Shown here: positions 1-4,937 of the stretch, piece by piece
Position numbering within the stretch: the stretch's first letter is position 1
How the letters are laid out: every line of letters starts with the position of its first letter
From: Planctomycetota bacterium
Lineage (GTDB): Bacteria; Planctomycetota; UBA1135; GCA-002686595
Assembly: GCA_004296785.1 (NCBI GenBank)
Contig: SCVU01000127.1
Span: 1 to 5,403, forward strand
Reading direction: 5' to 3'
Length of the DNA stretch: 5,403 nt
Notes under the pieces: generated by a model
Seen by the model: only the letters and a program-made list of their open reading frames with translations
Database searches by the model: none
What the model was told of the DNA's origin: nothing
Translations under genes and position numbers: made by a program

Positions 1-77
1 GGTCTCCTTGTGGTTTGGGGTCTTAACGAGCTCCCAACGCATACCACTGAGGCGCTTCGCGACCTCGCGTGGAGACC
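1..77. other. Structured non-coding segment, possible three-helix junction
   Basis: Three helices can be drawn by hand on the plus strand. GGTCTCC (1-7) pairs perfectly with GGAGACC (71-77). GTGGT (10-14) pairs with ACCAC (43-47), and this helix continues as TTGGG (15-19) with CCCAA (33-37), leaving 38-42 bulged. GAGGCGC (49-55) pairs with GCG (59-61) and CCTC (63-66) around a TTC loop, with A62 bulged. The length of 77 bases and the 7-base closing stem recall a tRNA, but no T-loop GTTCRA motif, D-loop GG or CCA end is present on either strand. The segment is less GC-rich than the rest of the window and lies just before a very long hairpin. It could be the end of a dispersed repeat or mobile element, a structured RNA, or chance pairing. 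Its true left boundary cannot be judged because it starts at the first base shown. Confidence 0.3.
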
Positions 78-93
78 GGCCTTCTCATCCCAT

Positions 94-165
94 CTGGATC
101 GATTTTGTTGCATTCGCCGCCGCGCGCGAACGCGCGCGGCGGCGAATGCAACAAAATCGATCCAG
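94..165. repeat. Perfect 35-bp-arm inverted repeat (72-base near-complete palindrome)
   Basis: Every base from 94 to 128 is complementary to its partner from 165 down to 131, leaving only A129-A130 unpaired. The arm begins CTGGATCGATTTTGTTGC and ends in alternating CG. As RNA or extruded DNA this would be a 35-bp stem with essentially no loop. It starts 33 bases after the cphB stop codon in the direction of cphB transcription, so it may end or stabilise that transcript. However, no T-run follows the stem on the minus strand, so it is not a standard intrinsic terminator. Perfect identity of the arms points to recent origin, ongoing selection or gene conversion, or possibly an assembly fold-back. 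A REP/MITE-like mobile palindrome is my preferred reading. Confidence 0.85.
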
Positions 166-197
166 GCACCGTACGACCGACGCGCTGCTTGCTCCGA

Positions 198-995
198 CTA
201 CCGCGGCGGCCGCGCTTCGCGCGAGCGGATGTCGTAGCTCGCGCCCTCGACCAGCACGTGCAGCTTGACGCCGATCATGCACACCGGGTCGTGCTTGTGC
301 GCGCGGTCCATCGAGCTGTGCTGCAGCTCGCTCGCGTCGATCACCGTCACCGCACCCGACCCGTGCACTTCGAACACGTCGTCGGGCCCGATGAACGCCG
401 CGGTGTCCTCGTCGAGCCCGACGCCGAGCGCGTACGGATTGAACGACAGCGCGGTCAGCAGACGGCCGAGCCGATCGCGCTGCCGGAAGTGCTGATCGAT
501 GATCAGGCGATTCGTCAGGCCGATCCCCGGCGACAGCACGACCATGTCGTGGTGCGGGCTCGGCCCTTCGTCGCCGCTCGCGATCATGTGCTCGGACAGG
601 ATCGCGGCGCCCGCGGACGTGCCCGCGACGTGCATCCCCTCGGCGTTGCGGCGCTTCAGCAGGTGCACGAGCGGCGTGCCGCCAAGATGCGTCGCCAGCC
701 GCAGTTGGTTGCCGCCGGTGAAGAACACGCCGTCGACATCCTCGAGGTACGCGAGCCAGTCCTCGCGCTGGCAATCGTGGCGCGTCTCGAACGGCAGCGC
801 CTTCACCGCGCGCACGCCGATCTCGGTGAACACCTGCTCGTAGCGCGCGCCGGTGTCGCGCAGCTCCGACGCCGTCGGGATCACCGCGATGCGCGCCTGC
901 TTGCCGCCGCAGAGCTTGACGAAGCGCCGCAGCACGTGCGGCTCGTGGTGCTTCTCTTCGGCACCGCCGATCGGGATCAGATAGCCGCGGGTCAA
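198..995 (-). CDS. cphB: Cyanophycinase (peptidase S51 family)
   Basis: The predicted 265-residue protein is a cytoplasmic serine exopeptidase that releases beta-Asp-Arg dipeptides from cyanophycin. It opens with GYLIPIGGAEEK (4-15), followed by FFTGGNQ (91-97) and the nucleophile elbow GTSAGA (125-130, Ser127). DQHF (167-170) supplies His169, and GLDEDTAA (193-200) supplies Glu196. These match the Ser132/His174/Glu201 triad I recall for the Synechocystis enzyme with a constant offset of five, and the length is close to the ~270 residues usual for the family. The start chosen is a TTG at 995-993: it lies just before the conserved N-terminus and has AGGAA seven bases upstream. No ATG in this frame fits, because longer readings run into iadA. 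There is no signal peptide, so it acts inside the cell. It lies 28 bases after iadA and is probably co-transcribed with it. No cyanophycin synthetase is visible in the window. Confidence 0.93.
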   Translation of the reverse strand: MTRGYLIPIGGAEEKHHEPHVLRRFVKLCGGKQARIAVIPTASELRDTGARYEQVFTEIGVRAVKALPFETRHDCQREDWLAYLEDVDGVFFTGGNQLRLATHLGGTPLVHLLKRRNAEGMHVAGTSAGAAILSEHMIASGDEGPSPHHDMVVLSPGIGLTNRLIIDQHFRQRDRLGRLLTALSFNPYALGVGLDEDTAAFIGPDDVFEVHGSGAVTVIDASELQHSSMDRAHKHDPVCMIGVKLHVLVEGASYDIRSREARPPR

Positions 996-1002
996 GGCGT
1001 GG

Positions 1003-1007
1003 TTCCT
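1003..1007 (-). promoter_or_regulatory. Shine-Dalgarno site fixing the TTG start of cphB
   Basis: On the minus strand AGGAA lies seven bases before the TTG at 995-993, inside the 28-base iadA-cphB gap. It supports the non-ATG start and independent ribosome loading on the second gene of the operon. Confidence 0.6.
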
Positions 1008-1023
1008 GGGTTCGAGTGTCGGG

Positions 1024-2199
1024 TCACGGTGCAGGAAGGAATTCGAACGGATCGGCGACGCGCGGCTGTGCGTCGCGCACGTGCCAGACGCCGCCGCACA
1101 TGACGTCGCGCACCAGATGGTCGTCGCCGAGCACGACGAGGTCGGCAGCGGCGCCGGCGACGAGCCTGCCCTTGCCGGCCAGTCGCAGCGCATCCGCCCA
1201 GTTCGACGTGAACGCCGGCAGCACTTTCTCGAGCGCGTGGCCGTCGCGCAACAGTTGCGCGAGGCAGTCGGCGAGCGCGGACGGCGCGCCGACGCCGAAT
1301 CCGGCGACGCGGCCGTCGTCGTCGAAGTGCGGCAGGCAGCCGCCGCCGTCGGAGCTCACCGTGACGAGCGCGGGTTCGCCGCCGCGCGACAAGTACTGCG
1401 CGAGCGCGACGTCGGCGGCGAGCGCATCCTCGCCCTCCTCGACGGGGAACGCGGTGATGTCGATCGGCACGCCGAAGCGCGACAGCTCGAGCGCCTCCTC
1501 GAACAGCGCGCGCCTGCGATTGACGTGCGTCGGCTGGAACACGCGCGGCGGCAGCTCGCTCGTCTCGAGCGCGCGGCGCACGAGCTCGAGGCCGCGCTCG
1601 CCGTCGCCCAAGTGCAGGTGCAGCACGCCGGCCTTGCCGGTCATCATGCCGCCGACGTGGCACTCCGACGCGATGCGCAACAGCTCCTCGAGCGTCGGCT
1701 GGCTCGAGCGGTGATCGGAGATCGCGAGCTCGCCGACGCCGATGCAGCGATCGAGGTGCACGAGATCGCCGCGCACGCTGCCGGTCAGCGTCGCGACGGG
1801 CACGTGGTAGCCGCCGGTCCAGCACCACGCGCTCAGCCCCTGCTCGACGAGTCCGCGCACGTGCGCGAGCAGCTCGGCCGGCGTGTGCACGAGGTCGTCG
1901 GTGCCGAGCAGGCCGACGACGCTCGTGATGCCGCAGCGCGTGAACTCACTCGCCGACAGCGGCGGGACGCGGCTCGCGTAGCCCTTCTCGAATCCGCCGC
2001 CGGTCACGTGCGCGTGGCCGTCGACGATGCCGGGGATCACGCGGCGGCCGCCGAGATCGGTGACGGTCGCCGCGAGCTCGCGCGGCAACTCGATGCGCTC
2101 GCCGCCGATCCACGCGATCCGCTCGCCCGCCACGAGGATCTGGCACACGCCGAGCGGCTCGGGCGAGTAGACGCGCGCGTTGCGCAGCAGTTCGAGCAT
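1024..2199 (-). CDS. iadA: Isoaspartyl (beta-aspartyl) dipeptidase, amidohydrolase superfamily
   Basis: The predicted 391-residue enzyme hydrolyses beta-aspartyl dipeptides; here the likely substrate is the beta-Asp-Arg made by CphB. It aligns by eye with E. coli IadA (about 390 residues) from LLRNARVYSPEPLGVCQILV (4-23) onward, so the ATG at 2199-2197 is right even though no clear Shine-Dalgarno precedes it. Zinc-site and substrate residues recognised: DGHAH (His62, His64), TGGGFE (Glu71), GGYHVP (Tyr131), SDHRSS (Arg164), HLGDG (His196), THVNR (His225, Arg228) and SSDGGG (Asp284). The bridging carboxylated lysine of E. coli (Lys162) aligns with Glu157 in GVGELAISDHR, and the serine after the SDG motif aligns with Cys288. 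It has no signal peptide. It is the first gene of the iadA-cphB operon, transcribed divergently from the chaperone/BMC group. Confidence 0.95.
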   Translation of the reverse strand: MLELLRNARVYSPEPLGVCQILVAGERIAWIGGERIELPRELAATVTDLGGRRVIPGIVDGHAHVTGGGFEKGYASRVPPLSASEFTRCGITSVVGLLGTDDLVHTPAELLAHVRGLVEQGLSAWCWTGGYHVPVATLTGSVRGDLVHLDRCIGVGELAISDHRSSQPTLEELLRIASECHVGGMMTGKAGVLHLHLGDGERGLELVRRALETSELPPRVFQPTHVNRRRALFEEALELSRFGVPIDITAFPVEEGEDALAADVALAQYLSRGGEPALVTVSSDGGGCLPHFDDDGRVAGFGVGAPSALADCLAQLLRDGHALEKVLPAFTSNWADALRLAGKGRLVAGAAADLVVLGDDHLVRDVMCGGVWHVRDAQPRVADPFEFLPAP

Positions 2200-2322
2200 G
2201 GAGCGGGAGCACGCGCGGCGCTGCCGCGGGTGGGATCGCAGAGCGTAGCATCCGCCGTGCGGCGCCTCGCGGCGCGCGAAGTGTCCCCGGCGCGCGCCGG
2301 CGGTTATTCTGTGCGGCCCGCG
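2200..2322. promoter_or_regulatory. Divergent intergenic region between iadA and the chaperone/BMC group
   Basis: These 123 bases separate two divergent starts and must hold promoters for both, as no other sizeable non-coding gap exists for either group. A perfect 14-base palindrome CCGGCGCGCGCCGG occupies 2287-2300. TATTCT at 2305-2310 resembles a -10 box for the plus strand and would start transcription only a few bases before the ATG at 2323, giving a nearly leaderless message; no convincing -35 box accompanies it. On the minus strand TGCTACGCT is a weak extended -10 candidate for iadA. Neither gene has a clear Shine-Dalgarno here. Promoter assignments are guesses; the location is the firm part. 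Confidence 0.4.
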
Positions 2323-3939
2323 ATGCTGAAACTGCTCCTCCACGGGCCCCTGTTGATCGCGAGCCCGCTGCTCGTCGCACCGGCGCGCACGCAGGCGCCG
2401 ACGCCGGCTCCGATTCCGACTCCGACGCCGGCGGCGCCCGCGGCGCCCGCTGCGCAATCCGCGCCGCAACCCGCTTCGCAGCCCGCTTCCCTGGCCACGT
2501 CGCGCCCCGCGCGCCAACCGCTGCCGCCCGGCGTCGACGCGCAGTGCCTCGACACTTCGATCTCGACGGTCCAGCTGTGCGAGCTGCTCGTCGAGCGCTT
2601 CGGCATGTCGCAGCCGGGCCAGGGCATCATCTCGCAGCTCGTGCAGCGCAAAGTCGTCGCCGAGCTCGCGACCGCGGCCGGCATCGAGCCGACCGAGGCC
2701 GCCGTCGACGAGCGCATCCAGCAGCTCGACGCCGCGGCGCGCGCCGAGGGCGCGAAGGGCGGGATCCTCGATCACCTGAAGCGCAACCGACTCGAGATGG
2801 GCTTCTTCCGCGCGATGCTGCGCCTCGGACTGCAGCAGGAGGGACTGACGCGCGCGGCGCTCGGCCTCGGCCCCGAGGCGAAGCTCACCGGCGCGCAGCA
2901 GGACACGTGGCTCGAGCAGACGCTGAAGGAGCGCGGCTTCGAACTCATGCCGCGGCCGTGGAAGGACATCGTCGCGAAGAGCGGCGGCTCCATCCTGACG
3001 CGCGACGAGCTCGGCATGGCGCTGCGCCGCGAGCTGCCGATCGGCGACGTCGCCGAGGCCTGTTTCCAGGCCGCGCTGATGGTGCGACTGGAAACGCGCA
3101 TGGCGCAGGGCAGCGAGGCGCAGGTCGAGCGCGCGCTCGATCAGGCGATCGCGCGCCGGCGCAGCGAGCTCGAGCGCAATCCGAAGTTCTCCGGCATCTC
3201 CTGGGCGCAGTACCTGCAGTCGCAGGGCTTCGACGAGCCGTCGTTCCGCCGCGATCCCGCCGTGCGCATCGAGGCGCTGTCGCACGCGCTCGTCGACGCG
3301 CAGCTCGCGGCGCAGAAGCCGGACGCGAGCAAGACGGACGCCGGCAAGACGGCGCCGGCGAACGCCGACGCGCGCGAGGCGAACCTGCGCGCCGCGTACG
3401 AGGCCGAGAAGCAGTTCTTCGACGACCGCTTCGGCGAAGCGGTGCGCACGCGGATGATCTATCTCGCGGGCAAGACGTACTTCAAGCTGCTGCGCGAGTC
3501 GGACAAGGAGACGAAGGACAAGGAGCTGTTCGAGAAGGCGCTCGTGTCCGCGCGCGACGAGCTGGAGCGCGTGGCCAAGGGCATCCAGAGCGAAGAGCAG
3601 TTCAAGACCCACGCGTCGCTCGTCAACGACGACGAGGCGCTGCGCAAGCTCGAAGGCGAGCTCGGCTGGGTCACGCGCGGCGATCCGCGCGTCGCCAGCG
3701 AAGTGCGCGACGCGGTGTGGAAGAACGCGCCCGCGCTCGGCGCGACCGCGGGCCGCATGCTCGGGCCGCTCGCGCTGCCCGGCGGCGCGGCGCTGCTGTG
3801 GCTCGGCGAGCGCCGGCCGCTGCCGGAGTGGACGGATCTCGCGCAGCGCGTGCACGCCGAACTGCGCCGCCGCCTGATCGAGGAGCTCGTGCCGAAGCGC
3901 TCGCTGCGCACGTTCCTCGACGAAGCACCCGCGGGCTGA
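2323..3939 (+). CDS. Exported SurA/parvulin-like chaperone with degenerate PPIase domain
   Basis: The predicted 538-residue protein begins with a likely signal peptide: Lys3, a hydrophobic stretch at 4-18 and an A-P-A cleavage motif at 19-21. A Pro/Ala-rich linker follows (about 22-70). Residues 75-180 read like the helical SurA/PrsA N-domain (SQLVQRKVVAELATAAGIEP, then a helix ending FFRAMLRLGLQQEG). A second helical stretch with SWAQYLQSQGFDEPSFRRD (293-311) repeats that pattern. A charged linker (331-350) leads to a C-terminal region with the outline of a PpiC/rotamase domain: VRTRMIYL (374-381), GELGWVTRGD (445-454) and GPLALPGGAALLWLGERRP (481-499). Positions where active parvulins keep histidines (RHIL, FGYH) read RMIY and GGAA, so catalysis is probably lost. 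Expected role: folding of exported proteins. A GTG at 2311 is an alternative start. It ends 14 bases before the first vertex gene. Family assignment rests on motif outline only. Confidence 0.72.
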   Translation: MLKLLLHGPLLIASPLLVAPARTQAPTPAPIPTPTPAAPAAPAAQSAPQPASQPASLATSRPARQPLPPGVDAQCLDTSISTVQLCELLVERFGMSQPGQGIISQLVQRKVVAELATAAGIEPTEAAVDERIQQLDAAARAEGAKGGILDHLKRNRLEMGFFRAMLRLGLQQEGLTRAALGLGPEAKLTGAQQDTWLEQTLKERGFELMPRPWKDIVAKSGGSILTRDELGMALRRELPIGDVAEACFQAALMVRLETRMAQGSEAQVERALDQAIARRRSELERNPKFSGISWAQYLQSQGFDEPSFRRDPAVRIEALSHALVDAQLAAQKPDASKTDAGKTAPANADAREANLRAAYEAEKQFFDDRFGEAVRTRMIYLAGKTYFKLLRESDKETKDKELFEKALVSARDELERVAKGIQSEEQFKTHASLVNDDEALRKLEGELGWVTRGDPRVASEVRDAVWKNAPALGATAGRMLGPLALPGGAALLWLGERRPLPEWTDLAQRVHAELRRRLIEELVPKRSLRTFLDEAPAG

Positions 3940-3953
3940 ACGATGAAACTCCC

Positions 3954-4247
3954 ATGCTGATCGGAAGAGTGGTCGGAAGCGTGGTCGCGACGCGCAAGGA
4001 CGAGAAGCTCGCGAACATGAAGCTGCTCGTCGTGCAGGTGCACGGTCACGACAACAAGCCGAAGGACCAGTACGTCGTGGCGGTCGACTCGGTGCAGGCC
4101 GGCGTCGACGACATGGTGCTGTTCGCGACGGGCTCCTCGGCGCGTCAGACGACGCAGACCGACGCGCGCCCGGTCGACGCGGTGATCATGGCCGTCGTCG
4201 ACTCGTGGGACCTCGGCGGCAAGAACGTCTACGAGAAGTGGGCGTAG
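3954..4247 (+). CDS. Bacterial microcompartment vertex protein 1 (BMC-P, EutN/CcmL family)
   Basis: This 97-residue protein belongs to the family whose pentamers close the twelve corners of a polyhedral microcompartment shell. It opens with the family signature MLIGRVVGSVVATRKDEKL (1-19), followed by MKLLVVQV (22-29) and YVVAVDSVQAGVDDMVL (40-56). The conserved GSSARQT turn (60-66) precedes PVDAVIMAVVD (73-83). Length is typical of the family (about 85-110). Of the three vertex paralogues in the window this is closest to the canonical form. The start is the ATG at 3954, directly at the signature; no strong Shine-Dalgarno is seen. It follows the chaperone-like gene by 14 bases and precedes vertex gene 2 by 13 bases, suggesting one transcript. 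It has no targeting or membrane signal. Confidence 0.93.
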   Translation: MLIGRVVGSVVATRKDEKLANMKLLVVQVHGHDNKPKDQYVVAVDSVQAGVDDMVLFATGSSARQTTQTDARPVDAVIMAVVDSWDLGGKNVYEKWA

Positions 4248-4260
4248 CGCGAGCGCCGCG

Positions 4261-4593
4261 ATGTACCTCGCACGCGTGATCGGCCGAGTGGTGGCGACGC
4301 AGCGCTACGCGGGCCTCGACGGCGTCGCGCTGCAGTTGATCCAGCCGCTCGACGAAGCCGGCGCGCCGATGGGCGATCCGCTCGTCGCGTGCGCGACCGT
4401 GTCGAGCGGCCCCGGCGATTTCGTGCACTGGATCGACGGGCGCGAGGCCGCGCTCGCGTGCCCCGAGACCTACGTGCCGGTCGACGCGGCGATCCTCGGC
4501 TTCGTCGAGCAGGCCGACGTGCTCGGGCGCGATCTCGCGAAACCCGGTCAGGCCTGGGAGCAGCCGCGCGCGAGCGGCGCGCAGGAGCGCTGA
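4261..4593 (+). CDS. Bacterial microcompartment vertex protein 2 (BMC-P, EutN/CcmL family)
   Basis: This 110-residue shell-vertex paralogue begins MYLARVIGRVVATQRYAGLD (1-20), then VALQLIQPLDEAGAPMGDPL (22-41), and carries VPVDAAILGFVEQADV (72-87). The turn that reads GSSAR in paralogue 1 is replaced by DGREAALACPETY (59-71), and a tail of about 20 residues rich in Pro, Ala, Gln and Arg extends past the fold, so it probably fills a different corner or contact role. The ATG at 4261 sits at the family signature. Its stop codon TGA (4591-4593) shares a base with the ATG of vertex gene 3, so the two are translationally coupled. Confidence 0.9.
   Translation: MYLARVIGRVVATQRYAGLDGVALQLIQPLDEAGAPMGDPLVACATVSSGPGDFVHWIDGREAALACPETYVPVDAAILGFVEQADVLGRDLAKPGQAWEQPRASGAQER
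4583..4587 (+). promoter_or_regulatory. Shine-Dalgarno site of vertex gene 3 inside the end of gene 2
   Basis: AGGAG lies five bases before the ATG at 4593, within the last codons of vertex gene 2. With the TGATG stop/start overlap it supports coupled translation and confirms the chosen start. It is the clearest ribosome-binding site on the plus strand of the window. Confidence 0.65.
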
Positions 4594-4922
4594 TGTTCCT
4601 CGCCGACGTGCTCGGCACCGTGGTCGCGCCGGTGCAGTCGAAGTGGCTCGACGGCCGCACGCTGCTCGTGCTGCGACCGCTGACGCCGGACGGGCGGCCC
4701 GCGCTGAAGACGCGCGTCGCGATCGATCGCGTCGGCGCGGGCGTCGGCGATCGCGTGCTGTGCCTCGACGAGGGCAACGGCGGGCGCCAGGTGCTCGCGA
4801 CCGGGCCGAAGGGGCCGGTGAAGACCGTCGTCATCGGCTTCGTCGACGCGGTCGAGCTCGGCGGCCGCATCGTGTACGACCATCGCGAGGCGAGCGCACC
4901 GCGGCCGCTCGCGAAGAAGTAG
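4593..4922 (+). CDS. Bacterial microcompartment vertex protein 3 (BMC-P, EutN/CcmL family)
   Basis: This 109-residue third paralogue starts MFLADVLGTVVAPVQSKWLD (1-20), then LLVLRPLTPDGRP (24-36) and VAIDRVGAGVGDRVLCLDEG (42-61). The turn reads EGNGGRQVL (60-68) where paralogue 1 has GSSAR. VKTVVIGFVDAVEL (76-89) closes the fold, and a basic tail ends in AKK. The clear sequence differences among the three copies argue for distinct shell positions, not a recent duplication. Three vertex paralogues in one locus is a known trait of PVM-type microcompartments. The gene overlaps vertex gene 2 by one base and is followed after 15 bases by the class II aldolase. Confidence 0.92.
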   Translation: MFLADVLGTVVAPVQSKWLDGRTLLVLRPLTPDGRPALKTRVAIDRVGAGVGDRVLCLDEGNGGRQVLATGPKGPVKTVVIGFVDAVELGGRIVYDHREASAPRPLAKK

Positions 4923-4937
4923 GCTCTGCGACACGAG

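Noticed and set aside
1..77. tRNA gene
   Set aside because: Length and a 7-base closing stem fit, but there is no T-loop GTTCRA, no D-loop GG, no anticodon arm of normal shape and no CCA on either strand.
94..165. Standard rho-independent terminator of cphB
   Set aside because: The stem is much longer than usual and is not followed by a T-run on the minus strand.
69..1103. Plus-strand gene opposite cphB
   Set aside because: The translation is Arg/Ala/Val-rich with no domain, whereas the minus strand carries a complete cyanophycinase active site.
1081..2322. Long plus-strand N-terminal extension of the chaperone-like protein
   Set aside because: It is antisense to iadA and low in complexity; a signal peptide begins cleanly at the ATG at 2323.
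2393..2520. Tandem repeat or CRISPR-like array
   Set aside because: The repetition is loose Pro/Ala codon usage of a linker, without regular units or spacers.
1024..3855. Single minus-strand gene of over 900 codons
   Set aside because: The frame is open only because of high GC. The IadA homology begins at the ATG at 2199; the part from 2200 to 3855 is Arg/Ala/Leu-rich antisense of the chaperone-like gene with no recognisable domain.
2544..3953. Long in-frame upstream extension of vertex protein 1
   Set aside because: It is an out-of-frame, Arg-rich reading of the chaperone-like gene. The EutN/CcmL signature starts at the ATG at 3954.
3943..3960. Five-codon leader peptide (MKLPC) overlapping the start of vertex gene 1
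   Set aside because: It has no ribosome-binding site and no sign of an attenuator; a frame this short arises easily by chance.
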